Assembly: GCF_900094575.1 (NCBI RefSeq)
Contig: NZ_FMAE01000005.1
Location: 1 to 64,000, forward strand
Reading direction: 5' to 3'
Source of the DNA: Bradyrhizobium yuanmingense
GTDB lineage: Bacteria > Pseudomonadota > Alphaproteobacteria > Rhizobiales > Xanthobacteraceae
Length of the DNA: 64,000 nucleotides
The translations under genes were made by a program, and so were the position numbers. Each line of letters begins with the position of its first letter. Position 1 is the stretch's first letter. Positions 25,088-33,337 of the stretch are shown here, piece by piece. The notes under the pieces are model-generated. The model searched no databases. It was not told where the DNA came from and saw only the letters and a list, made by a program, of their open reading frames with translations.

Positions 25088-25174
25088 CGTCATTGCGAGC
25101 GAAGCGAAGCAATCCAGAGTCTTTCCGCTGAGGCGGTCTGGATTGCTTCGTCGCAAGGGCTCCTCGCAATGACG
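25088..25174. repeat. rhizobial intergenic palindromic repeat
   Basis: CGTCATTGCGAGCGAAGC... at the left and its reverse complement ...CTCGCAATGACG at the right (25163-25174) enclose a second inverted pair, GCAATCCAGA/TCTGGATTGC. The whole can fold into a long hairpin. Repeats of this CATTGCGAGCGAAGCGAAGCAATCC type are abundant in Bradyrhizobium intergenic regions. It sits between convergent liuE and the DapA-family gene and may also serve as a terminator. Confidence 0.8.
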
Positions 25175-25187
25175 ACCGAGAGAGTTT

Positions 25188-26114
25188 TCAAGCCGCCTTC
25201 AGCCCGACATCCGGCAGGCGCGGGCGGTTCTTCAGCGCCTTGGCCATCAGGGCCTCGACCTCGGCCTTTTCCTGCGGCAGCAGCGCAAGGCGCGGCGGGC
25301 GGGTCAGGGCGGTGCCGCGGCCCATGATGTGCTCGCACAGCTTGATGCACTGGACGAGGTCCGGGCGGGCATCGAGGTGCAGCAGCGGCATGAACCATTC
25401 GTAGAGCGGCATCGCCTCGGCGAAGCGCCCGGCCTTGGCGAGGCGGAACAGGGTCTCGCCCTCGCGCGGGAAGGCGTTGGACATGCCGGAGACCCAGCCA
25501 ACGGCGCCCATGGCGACGCTCTCGACGATGACGTCGTCGAGACCTGCGAACAGCACGAAGCGGTCGCCGACCATGTTGCGGGTGTCGATGAACCGCCGCG
25601 TATCGCCGGAGGAATCCTTGAAGCAGACCACGGTCTCGACGTCGGCGAGCGAGGCGAGGATGTCTGGCGTAACGTCGTTCTTGTAGATCGGCGGGTTGTT
25701 GTAGAGCATCACGGGAAGGTCAGTCGCGGAGGCGACGGCGCGGAAATGCGCGGCGGTCTCGTGCGGCTTGGAGGAATAGACCAGCGCCGGCATCACCATG
25801 ACGCCGTCGATGCCGACGCGTGCGGCTTCCTTCGCGGTCTCCACCGCAAACGCGGTGGTGAATTCGGCGATGCCGCACAGCACGGGCACGCGGCCCTTCG
25901 CGACCGACTTCGCCGCTTCCATGATCGCGACCTTCTCCTTGCGCTCGAGCGAGGTGTTCTCGCCGACCGAGCCGCAGACGATCAGGCCGGAGACGCCGTC
26001 GCGGATCAATCCGTCCATCACCTTGGCGGTTGCGTCGATGTCGAGCGAGAGATCGTCGTGGAATTGGGTGGTGACGGCCGGGAAGACGCCTTCCCAGGCA
26101 ACGCGGCGGCTCAT
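25188..26114 (-). CDS. DapA/NAL-family class I aldolase or synthase
   Basis: The 308-residue (beta/alpha)8 enzyme of the dihydrodipicolinate synthase/N-acetylneuraminate lyase family has Schiff-base Lys166 in VVCFKDSSGD, the assisting Tyr138 in MLYNNPP and the GSVGENTSLE phosphate/carboxylate loop (about 48-58). Members condense or cleave pyruvate-containing acids. Its location downstream of a TRAP transporter and a GntR regulator points to a catabolic aldolase or dehydratase for an imported sugar acid or hydroxy acid, not the lysine-pathway DapA. The substrate cannot be read from the sequence. Confidence 0.85.
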   Translation of the reverse strand: MSRRVAWEGVFPAVTTQFHDDLSLDIDATAKVMDGLIRDGVSGLIVCGSVGENTSLERKEKVAIMEAAKSVAKGRVPVLCGIAEFTTAFAVETAKEAARVGIDGVMVMPALVYSSKPHETAAHFRAVASATDLPVMLYNNPPIYKNDVTPDILASLADVETVVCFKDSSGDTRRFIDTRNMVGDRFVLFAGLDDVIVESVAMGAVGWVSGMSNAFPREGETLFRLAKAGRFAEAMPLYEWFMPLLHLDARPDLVQCIKLCEHIMGRGTALTRPPRLALLPQEKAEVEALMAKALKNRPRLPDVGLKAA

Positions 26115-26186
26115 GGTTTGACTCCAGGTGTATATGCCGGCGGGGGGCTGGAGCCGCCGGCTCTTGTGAAAGGGGTGGGAACGGGA

Positions 26187-27170
26187 TCAGAGCGTCGCGC
26201 CGACCTTGCGCAGCTCGGCGAGGACGGGGGCCTTGGGCAGCCAGATCTTGTCGAACTCGGCAATCACGGCCTCAGTGTCCTTGGCGTCGACCTGGCGGAT
26301 CGGGATCGGTGCTTTCTTGAAATTCTCGATCAGCGTGGGCTCGTTGCCGGCGAGCTCGTCGATCTGCGCGTCCAGCGTCGCCTTGATCGTTTTCGTGATC
26401 AGCTCGCGGTCGGCGGCGGGCAGCGATTGCCAGACGCGGCCGGAGACGACCGCGGCCATCGGCATGAAGACGGCGTTCATCTGCAGGATCACCTTCGACA
26501 CCTTGTCGAAACGCTGGTTCCAGGAGAATTCGAGATCGGCCTCGAGACCATCGACTTGGCCGTTGGCCATGGCGTCGAACACTTGCGGCGTCGGGATCGG
26601 CGTCGGCGCCGCGCCGAGCGAGGAATAGAAGTCGCGATAGACCGGCGTCGGGTTGATGCGCAGCTTCATGCCCTTGATGTCGGCGAGCGAATTCAGGTCC
26701 TTGGAGGAGAACACCGCGCGCATTCCGGTGATGCCCCAGCCGAGCCCGATCGTGCCGGTCTCCTGCGGCAGCACCTCGAACAACTTCACCGCCGCCGGAT
26801 GCCGCACGAACTTCGCCACCGCCGGCGTCGAGCGCACGATGTAGGGCGCGTTGATCGCGGCGATGTGCGGCACGCGCGAGCCGAGCTCGGCGGCCTGGAT
26901 GAAGCCCATGTCGAGCGCGCCGGACTGCAATTGCTGCATCATCGCGGTCTCGTTGCCGAGCTGGCCGGCGTGGAAGACGGTCAGGGTCAGGCGGCCGTTG
27001 GTGGCGGCCTTGAGCTCGTCGCCGAATTTGAGCGCGGCCTTGTTCCAGGAATGGCCGTTCGGTGTGATCAGGCCGAGGCGGAATTCCTTGGCCTGGGCGA
27101 GCGCCAGCGACGGGGCGAACACCGAGGCGGCGGCACTGGCGGCGAGAAAGCGGCGGCGGGAAAGCGGCAT
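26187..27170 (-). CDS. TRAP transporter solute-binding protein (DctP type)
   Basis: This 327-residue periplasmic binding protein captures an organic acid for the DctQM permease encoded upstream. It has a Tat-like signal (SRRRFLAASAAASVF..., cleavage around ALAQA). The DctP fold is shown by FRLGLITPNGHSWNKAALKFGDEL, GQLGNETAMMQQLQSGALDMGF and the ligand-pocket region GMKLRINPTPVYRDF; the Arg of LRINPT is the usual carboxylate-binding residue. The start at 27170 has AAAGGAG upstream. A long frame reaching further upstream is a shadow of dctM. Confidence 0.9.
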   Translation of the reverse strand: MPLSRRRFLAASAAASVFAPSLALAQAKEFRLGLITPNGHSWNKAALKFGDELKAATNGRLTLTVFHAGQLGNETAMMQQLQSGALDMGFIQAAELGSRVPHIAAINAPYIVRSTPAVAKFVRHPAAVKLFEVLPQETGTIGLGWGITGMRAVFSSKDLNSLADIKGMKLRINPTPVYRDFYSSLGAAPTPIPTPQVFDAMANGQVDGLEADLEFSWNQRFDKVSKVILQMNAVFMPMAAVVSGRVWQSLPAADRELITKTIKATLDAQIDELAGNEPTLIENFKKAPIPIRQVDAKDTEAVIAEFDKIWLPKAPVLAELRKVGATL

Positions 27171-27193
27171 GGTCGGGCTCCTTTCGGATGGGT

Positions 27194-28459
27194 CTATTTG
27201 ACGAGGATCAGCGAGAGCGAGGGATAGAGCGAGAGCAGCACCAGGAGGATGCAGGCGATGACGAAGAAGGGCAGCGTCACCATGAACATCCTGCCGGGCT
27301 TGGCGCCGGTGACGGCGGCCGCGACGAAGAAGCAAAGCCCGACCGGCGGCGACAAAAGGCCGAGCACGAGGTTGATCACCACGACGACGCCGAATTGCCG
27401 GGGGTCGATGTGATAGATCTCGGTTGCGACCGGCAGCAGGATCGGCACCGTCATGATCAAGCCGGGAATGCCGTCGATGACAGTGCCGATCAGCAGCAGG
27501 ATGACGTTGCAGATCAGCATGAAGCTGACCGGATCCTTGGCGACGGTCTGGATCCAGGCGGCGGTCTCCTGCGGCACCTTGCCGAAAATCAGCACCCAGG
27601 AGAACACCGCGGCGGCTGCGACCAGAAACAGCACGATCGCCGAATAGATCGCACTGCGCAGCATCATCTGTGGCAGCTGCGAGAACTTGAACTCCTTGGT
27701 CCAGAACTTTCCGACCAGGGCCGCAGCCACCGCGCCGACGGCCGCGGATTCCGTGGCGTTGGCGAGGCCGCCGAGAATGGTGCCGACGATGACGATCGGG
27801 ATCAGCAGCGTCGGCGAGGTCCGCAGGATGGTCATCACGCGCTGGCGCGGCGTCTGGTAGTCCGCGCGCGGATAGTTGTAGATGTAGCCCATCAGCGCGA
27901 TGACGAGGCAGAACATCACGGTGAGGATGACGCCCGGGACGATGCCGGCGATCAGCATGTCGCTGACCGAGACCTGTGCCAGCACGCTGTAGACCACGAA
28001 CATCACCGAGGGTGGGATGATCGGGCCGAGCATGCCGCCATAGGCGGTCAGGCCGGCCGCGAAGGTCTTGTCGTAGCCCTTCTTCTCCATCTCGGGGACC
28101 ATGATCTGCGCCATGATCGCGACCTGCGCGGTCGCCGATCCCAGGATGGACGAGATGAACATGTTGGCGAGGATGTTGACGTAGGCGAGCCCACCCTTGA
28201 GCGAGCCGACGAAGGCCATCGCCATGTCGACGATGCGCCGCGTGATGCCGCCGCCATTCATGATCTCGCCGATCAGGATGAAGAGCGGGATTGCGATCAG
28301 GCCGTAGCTGTCGACGCCGCCGAACAGCTGCAGCGGATAGGACTGGAACAGCACCGGGTTGCCCGAGGCGGCGATGTAGACGAGGCCGGCGAGGCAGAGG
28401 CAGAGGCCGATCGGCACGCCGACCAGCATGAAGGCCATGAAGGCTGCTGACGTGATCAT
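27194..28459 (-). CDS. TRAP transporter large permease (DctM type)
   Basis: The roughly 421-residue, 12-TM DctM-family permease couples Na+ gradients to uptake. The family pattern PLFILIGEIMNGGGITRRIVDMA near residue 60 and GPIIPPSVMFVVYS in the middle are visible. The ATG at 28459 overlaps the stop of the small permease gene as TGATG, favouring it over the TTG three bases upstream. It is the second gene of the dctQ-dctM-dctP order. Confidence 0.9.
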   Translation of the reverse strand: MITSAAFMAFMLVGVPIGLCLCLAGLVYIAASGNPVLFQSYPLQLFGGVDSYGLIAIPLFILIGEIMNGGGITRRIVDMAMAFVGSLKGGLAYVNILANMFISSILGSATAQVAIMAQIMVPEMEKKGYDKTFAAGLTAYGGMLGPIIPPSVMFVVYSVLAQVSVSDMLIAGIVPGVILTVMFCLVIALMGYIYNYPRADYQTPRQRVMTILRTSPTLLIPIVIVGTILGGLANATESAAVGAVAAALVGKFWTKEFKFSQLPQMMLRSAIYSAIVLFLVAAAAVFSWVLIFGKVPQETAAWIQTVAKDPVSFMLICNVILLLIGTVIDGIPGLIMTVPILLPVATEIYHIDPRQFGVVVVINLVLGLLSPPVGLCFFVAAAVTGAKPGRMFMVTLPFFVIACILLVLLSLYPSLSLILVK

Positions 28460-29082
28460 CAATTGACCCCGTCGAGCTCGGAGAGCTGGAAGCCCTTCGG
28501 CGGCGTGCGCGGGACCAGCTCGAGATCTTCAAGCAAGTTGGCGAGACCATGAACGGTCATCGACACCGCGAAGATCGGCAGCGTCAGATAGAGCACCCAG
28601 GTCGGCCAATTCAGCGTCTGCGTGCGCTCGGTGTAGAGGAAGTTGAAGGTCTCGGCGGCGAGCTTACGCCCGTCGAAGCCGGCGCGGGCGACGCCGACCG
28701 GGTCCATCCAGAGCACGCAGGTGACGATCAGGGCGACGCCGAACACCACGACGAGGCCGGTCGAGATCACTTTTGCAAATTTCTGGTGCTGAGCGGAAAG
28801 TCGCTCCGTCAGCATGGTCACGGCGAAATCGAGCCTCAGCCGAGTCATCGCGGATGCCCCGATGAAGGTCAGCCAGACCACGCAATAAACGGCAGATTCA
28901 TCGATCCAGTAGATCGGGAAATGCGAGTAGCGAGTGACGACATTCACCAGGATCAGCCCGGTGAGCAGGTACATCAGGCCCATCAGCGCGAGCCGCTCGC
29001 AGGCGAGCAGGGCGCTCGACATCCGGACGATCATGCGTCGGAGGCTGAGTGCGCGCGTGGCCGGCATGGTCTGCTCGATCAT
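28459..29082 (-). CDS. TRAP transporter small permease (DctQ type)
   Basis: The 207-residue four-TM DctQ-family protein forms the membrane subunit with DctM. TM helices lie at about residues 33-54, 67-88, 109-131 and 167-190. The DESAVYCVVWLTFIGAS segment is the family signature (W-E-E-x-hxxhxxWhxFhGA pattern). It heads the operon, whose promoter region is shared with the divergent gntR gene and contains a perfect palindrome at 29125-29145. Confidence 0.88.
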   Translation of the reverse strand: MIEQTMPATRALSLRRMIVRMSSALLACERLALMGLMYLLTGLILVNVVTRYSHFPIYWIDESAVYCVVWLTFIGASAMTRLRLDFAVTMLTERLSAQHQKFAKVISTGLVVVFGVALIVTCVLWMDPVGVARAGFDGRKLAAETFNFLYTERTQTLNWPTWVLYLTLPIFAVSMTVHGLANLLEDLELVPRTPPKGFQLSELDGVN

Positions 29083-29124
29083 GAAAGAGGCCCCAACCCC
29101 CTGAAGATTTGTCGTGCGATTGCC

Positions 29125-29145
29125 AAATGTATAATTTATACATTT
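29125..29145. promoter_or_regulatory. 21-bp perfect palindrome, probable GntR operator
   Basis: AAATGTATAA-T-TTATACATTT is perfectly symmetric. It lies 43 bases from the dctQ start and 150 bases from the gntR start in the divergent intergenic region. The TGTATA/TATACA core is the type bound by FadR/FCD-subfamily GntR regulators. Its AT-richness also stands out against the surrounding sequence. Confidence 0.75.
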
Positions 29146-29294
29146 TGGGAGTCAAACGGAGTTTGCGGTCATTTCGGCGGCAGGGCGCGCGTTTGCTGGG
29201 CACTATGCGGCGCCCCGGCTTTTGCCGGGCAGCTCGACATGCAAGACAGGGACCGTGTCGGCCGCACGAGTCGGGAAGGACAACGGACGATCAG

Positions 29295-29978
29295 ATGAAA
29301 CAGCCTCTGAAGCATCGCACCCTGTCGGCTGCGATCGTCGACCAGCTCCGCCAGGCAATCCTCGACGGCTCCTATCCGGCCGGATCGCAGCTGCGCCAGG
29401 ACGCGCTGGGCGAAGCCTATGGCGTCAGCCGCATCCCGGTGCGCGAGGCGCTGTTCCAGCTCGAGGCGGAAGGCTTGGTGCGCATCGTGCCGCAGAAGGG
29501 CGCCATCGTCTCGGAGCTGTCGTTGGACGAGATCAACGACGTGTTCGACCTCCGCCGTATCCTGGAGCCGCGACTGCTGGCGCAGTCGGCGCCGCGCTTC
29601 ACCGCGCAGGATTTCGACGGGCTCGACGACATCCACCGGAGCTTCGAGAAGGCGATCAAGGCGCGCAACGTCAGTGAGTGGGGCCAGCTCAATGCCGACT
29701 TCCACATGGCGCTCTACGTCCACGCCCCGCAGCCGCGCACGCGCGCGATCGTGCTGTCGCTGCTGCAGACCAGCGACCGCTACACGCGGCTACAACTCTC
29801 CAACACCAAGTCGATGGGCATTGCCGAGAAGGAGCACGCCCATCTGATCGCGCTCTGTCGTGCGCAGAAAGTAGAGGAGGCCTGCCGCTTCCTGGAGCGG
29901 CACATCGAGGCCGTGCGCAAAGACCTGCTGCAGGTGGTGGCGAACGCGCCGAAGTCGCGGCGGAAGGAGAAATCGTAA
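29295..29978 (+). CDS. GntR-family regulator, FCD (FadR) subfamily
   Basis: This 227-residue repressor has an N-terminal winged HTH (LRQDALGEAYGVSRIPVREALFQLEAEGLVRIVPQKGA) and an all-helical FCD ligand domain whose metal-site residues fit the pattern D...H (LNADFHMALY) and later histidines (HAHLIAL, RHIEAV). The ATG at 29295 is the start that gives a normal GntR N-terminus. It is divergent from the TRAP/aldolase operon and likely represses it until the transported organic acid binds. Confidence 0.9.
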   Translation: MKQPLKHRTLSAAIVDQLRQAILDGSYPAGSQLRQDALGEAYGVSRIPVREALFQLEAEGLVRIVPQKGAIVSELSLDEINDVFDLRRILEPRLLAQSAPRFTAQDFDGLDDIHRSFEKAIKARNVSEWGQLNADFHMALYVHAPQPRTRAIVLSLLQTSDRYTRLQLSNTKSMGIAEKEHAHLIALCRAQKVEEACRFLERHIEAVRKDLLQVVANAPKSRRKEKS

Positions 29979-30065
29979 GGTGGGTTAGCCGAAGTCGTAA
30001 CCCACCGCTGTTCGTCTCCGCTGCGACAGAAGACGTGGATTACGCCTTCGGCTAATCCACCCTAC
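29979..30065. repeat. intergenic palindromic repeat pair
   Basis: GGTGGGTTAGCCGAAG...TAACCCACC forms one palindrome at the left. A related GTGGATTACGCCTTCGGCTAATCCACCC forms another at the right. Copies of this GTGGGTTAGCCGAAGGCGTAATCC type are common between convergent genes in Bradyrhizobium. It lies between the GntR gene and the stop of the second TRAP operon and may terminate both. Confidence 0.75.
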
Positions 30066-30081
30066 AGGCCGGCGATCGCTT

Positions 30082-31440
30082 CTACCTGCTCCCGTCCGGC
30101 CCCATCACGAGGTCCGGCAGCCAGGTCGAAATCCCCGGCACCAGGCACAGCAGCAGCACTGCAAGCATCATCAAGAGCACGAAGGGCAGCGTACCCCAGA
30201 TCACCTCGCGCAGGGGAATATCGGGCGCGACGTTGCGGATGACGAAGATGTTGAGGCCGACCGGCGGGTGGATCAGCCCCATCTCCATCACGATGGTCAT
30301 GACGACGCCGAACCAGATGATGTCGAAATTGGCGGCGCGGAGCGGCGGCAGGATGATCGGTGCCGTCATCAGGATGATCGAGACCGGCGGCAGGAAGAAG
30401 CCGAGCACCACGACCATGACGAGGATCGCGAACAGCAGCTCCCAGCGCGGCAGGTGCATCGCAACGATGGATTCGGCGACCGATTGCGAGATGTGCAGAT
30501 AGCTCATCACGTAGGAATAGAGCAGCGACATGCCGATGATCATCATCAGCATGGTCGATTCCCGGATCGTCGACTTCATGATCGGCGCGAGGTCGCTCGG
30601 CCGCCACACGCTGTAGATCGCAGCGATCAGCGCCAGCGCCAGGAGGCCGCCGAGGCCGGCGGTCTCCGACGGCGTGGCATAGCCGCCATAGAGCGCGACC
30701 ATGACGCCGGTGAGCAGCAGCACGAAGGGGATCACGCGCGGCAGCACGCTGAAGCGTTCGGCGAGCGTGTACTCGTCACGATGCAAGATCGGAGCCTCCG
30801 GTCCGCCGTTCTTGTAAGCCACCTCGGCGGCGGCATATTCCTGGCGGAAGCGAACGACGGCATAGATGCCGAACAGCGTGACCAGCAGCAGGCCCGGCCC
30901 GATGCCGGCGAGGAACAGCCGTCCCAGCGACTTTTCGGCGGCGACCGCGAACAGGATCATCGTGATCGAGGGCGGCAGCAGGATGCCGAGCGTGCCCCCC
31001 GCTGCGATGATGCCGGCGGCGAAGCCGCCGGAATAGCCGCGCTTGCGCATCTCGGGGATGCCGGCCGAGCCGATCGCCGAGCAAGTTGCCGGCGAAGACC
31101 CCGCCATCGCCGCGAACAGCGCGCAGGCGAACACGTTGGCAACGCCGAGGCCGCCGGGCACGCGGTGCAGCCAGGCATGCAGCGCCAGATAGAGATCCTG
31201 GCCGGCGCGGGACTTGCCGATCGCCGCGCCCTTCAGGATGAAGAGCGGGATCGACAACAGCGTGATCGAGGCCATCTCCTCGTAGACGTTCTGCGTCACC
31301 GTATCGAGCGAGGCCGAGGGCATGAAGATGGCCATGAACACCACCGCGACCGCGCCGAGCGCGAACGCAATGGGCATGCCCGAGAACATCACCAGCAGCG
31401 TCACAATGCCGTAGGCGAGGCCGATGCCGAAAACGCTCAT
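30082..31440 (-). CDS. TRAP transporter large permease (DctM type), second system
   Basis: This 452-residue DctM-family permease begins at the ATG at 31440, which overlaps the dctQ stop by four bases. Signatures include IPLFILKGAAIGKSRAG near residue 65 and GILLPPSITMILFAVAAE near 160; about 12 TM helices are present. A roughly 40-residue hydrophilic insert (RFRQEYAAAEVAYKNGGPEAPILHRDE) sits in the middle cytosolic loop. It belongs with 31437-31991 and 31988-33010 as one operon distinct from the first TRAP set. Confidence 0.88.
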   Translation of the reverse strand: MSVFGIGLAYGIVTLLVMFSGMPIAFALGAVAVVFMAIFMPSASLDTVTQNVYEEMASITLLSIPLFILKGAAIGKSRAGQDLYLALHAWLHRVPGGLGVANVFACALFAAMAGSSPATCSAIGSAGIPEMRKRGYSGGFAAGIIAAGGTLGILLPPSITMILFAVAAEKSLGRLFLAGIGPGLLLVTLFGIYAVVRFRQEYAAAEVAYKNGGPEAPILHRDEYTLAERFSVLPRVIPFVLLLTGVMVALYGGYATPSETAGLGGLLALALIAAIYSVWRPSDLAPIMKSTIRESTMLMMIIGMSLLYSYVMSYLHISQSVAESIVAMHLPRWELLFAILVMVVVLGFFLPPVSIILMTAPIILPPLRAANFDIIWFGVVMTIVMEMGLIHPPVGLNIFVIRNVAPDIPLREVIWGTLPFVLLMMLAVLLLCLVPGISTWLPDLVMGPDGSR

Positions 31441-31991
31441 GGCCGCTTGGCTCCGGTGAAGGGCAGCGCAAGCTGCACGAGGATCTGGAGGCAGAGTAGG
31501 CTCATCCCAAGCGCCATCAGCGAGTAGGGGATGGCGAGCGGCGGCGACCACATCGAGTTGGAGACCTGGCCGTCGACATAGGCTTCGTGCGCCAGTGTCC
31601 ACGACTTCCAGGTGAAGAAGGCGCAGAACAGGAACGTGGCGGCATCGACCAGCCAGAGCCGGACCTGGTTCGCGAATGGCGAGAGCAGGCCGACGAAGGC
31701 CTCGATGCCGATATGACCGCGGTTCTGCTGCACATAGGCCGCCGTCATGAAGGTCGCGCCGACCAGCAGGAACACGGCGGCTTCGTCCTGCCAATAGTTC
31801 GCGGCCTTGTACAGCGCGCGGCTGAGCACGCTGTAGCTCAGGATTGCACAGGCCGCGACAAGTGCGATCGCGGCGAACACGACGATGATGCTGTTGAGGA
31901 CGGCGAGACCGCGATCGATCGCCGCCGCAGGGCCAGTCCCCGCGGCAACGCTCGTCCGGTCGTCACGATCCGGAAGCGGACCGTGGCTCAT
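31437..31991 (-). CDS. TRAP transporter small permease (DctQ type), second system
   Basis: The 184-residue DctQ-like protein has four hydrophobic helices; the second carries YWQDEAAVFLLVGATFMTAAY, the DctQ family region. The ATG at 31991 overlaps the stop of dctP (ATGA), and its own stop overlaps the dctM start, so all three subunits are translationally coupled in the order P-Q-M. The N-terminus is longer and more polar than in the first system. Confidence 0.85.
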   Translation of the reverse strand: MSHGPLPDRDDRTSVAAGTGPAAAIDRGLAVLNSIIVVFAAIALVAACAILSYSVLSRALYKAANYWQDEAAVFLLVGATFMTAAYVQQNRGHIGIEAFVGLLSPFANQVRLWLVDAATFLFCAFFTWKSWTLAHEAYVDGQVSNSMWSPPLAIPYSLMALGMSLLCLQILVQLALPFTGAKRP

Positions 31992-33010
31992 GCTGCGACG
32001 TCGATGGCGAGCTTGAGCAGGTTTGCGGCGGTCGCGGTCTTGGCGCTGTAGTCCTTCCACGCGGTGTCGCGGGCGATGTCGCGCCATTTTCCGACGGTGG
32101 CGGCGTCGAGCGCCGAGACCTTGGCCCCGGCCTTCTCATAGACCTTGGCGACCTCGACGTCGTCATCCTGCGCGCCCTTGCGGCCGAAGGCTTCGAGCTC
32201 GGTGCCGACCGCGAGCAGGATGTCCTGATGGTTCTTCGGCAGCTTGTCGAAGATCGCCTTCGACATCATCAGCGGCTCGAGCATGAACCAATAGGAGGCG
32301 CCCGCGCCCGAGGTCAGCGACTTCGCGACCTCTTCCAGGCGGAACGAGATCAGGCTGGTCGAGGAGGTGATGCCGGCATCGCAGGCGCCGGTCTGCATCG
32401 CCGCGTAGATCTCGTTCGACGGGACCGACAACACCGAGGCGCCGGCGGTCTGCAGCACCATGTCCATCTCGCGCGAGCCGCCGCGCACCTTGAGGCCCTT
32501 GGCGTCCTCCGGGGCGACGATCGGCTTGGAACGGCTGGCAACGCCGCCGGCCTGCCAGACCCAGGTGAGCAGGATGATGCCCTTGTCGGCCAGGAAGTCG
32601 GTCAGCGCCTTGCCGACGGGCTCCTTCTTCCAGCGCAGACCCTGATCGTAGTTGGTCACGAGGCCCGGCATCAGGCCGATATTGGTCTCCGGCACTTCGC
32701 CGCCGGCATAGGGCATCGGATAGAGGCTGATGTCGAGCGCACCCTTGCGCATGGCGGAGAACTGCGCGTTGGTCTTGATCAGCGAGGAGTTCGGATAGAT
32801 CTCGGCGGCAATGTCGCCATTGCTGCGCTTATTCACTTCGGCGGCGAACATGCGGCACAGCCGGTCGCGGAAATCGCCCTTGTCGATAGTGCCGCCTGGG
32901 AACTGATGCGAGATCTTCAGCGTGGTCGCGGCCTGCGCGGTGCCGGTGCCGAAGCGGAGAATGGCAGGTGCCGCGACGGCGGTCGCGAGCAGATGGCGGC
33001 GCGTGAACAT
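31988..33010 (-). CDS. TRAP transporter solute-binding protein (DctP type), second system
   Basis: The 340-residue periplasmic binding protein has a TRRHLLATAVAAPAI-type signal (Tat-like) cleaved near AQAATT. DctP features include LKISHQFPGGTIDKGDFRDR, IAAEIYPNSSLIKTN and GLKVRGGSREMDMV, whose Arg is the predicted ligand carboxylate contact. It is the first gene of the second TRAP operon. A 12-bp tandem direct repeat lies just upstream of the ribosome-binding site, and a 19-bp palindrome about 165 bases upstream. Confidence 0.9.
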   Translation of the reverse strand: MFTRRHLLATAVAAPAILRFGTGTAQAATTLKISHQFPGGTIDKGDFRDRLCRMFAAEVNKRSNGDIAAEIYPNSSLIKTNAQFSAMRKGALDISLYPMPYAGGEVPETNIGLMPGLVTNYDQGLRWKKEPVGKALTDFLADKGIILLTWVWQAGGVASRSKPIVAPEDAKGLKVRGGSREMDMVLQTAGASVLSVPSNEIYAAMQTGACDAGITSSTSLISFRLEEVAKSLTSGAGASYWFMLEPLMMSKAIFDKLPKNHQDILLAVGTELEAFGRKGAQDDDVEVAKVYEKAGAKVSALDAATVGKWRDIARDTAWKDYSAKTATAANLLKLAIDVAA

Positions 33011-33337
33011 GATGTAATCCCCTTGGGCGTTTCTTTGGGCGTTTCTCGGAGTGTTTTTGGCAGAGGTGATTTGAACTGGGTTCTTCGCGACCGCGGGGCC
33101 AATCCAAGTCGGTCTCCATCCGATGGTCTTTCATCTGATAGTTCGAGACAGAGTGCCGCGGCAAGTGCCGGTTGTGCTGCGCTGCAGCACATCCGATCCA
33201 TGCGGGCTCGCCAATCAACGAGGGCGGCTGGCCGCAGAAATTTATCGATGGTCAGCGTAACAACGCCACACGGCTATCCGTCGAGACAGGATAGCGGCGT
33301 CCGTCGCTGACAAACAAATCACGAAGGAAGATGAACC
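33011..33337. other. divergent intergenic region with two repeats
   Basis: The 327 bases separate the second TRAP operon from the MxKDx gene and should hold both promoters. They contain a perfect tandem 12-mer, TTGGGCGTTTCT, at 33023-33034 and 33035-33046, and a palindrome TGTGCTGC-GCT-GCAGCACA at 33173-33191. No gene is apparent. Confidence 0.6.

Noticed and set aside
25329..27227. 632-residue plus-strand ORF
   Set aside because: It is antisense to the DapA-family and dctP genes and is His/Arg/Asp/Glu-rich in the way antisense frames of GC-rich genes are.
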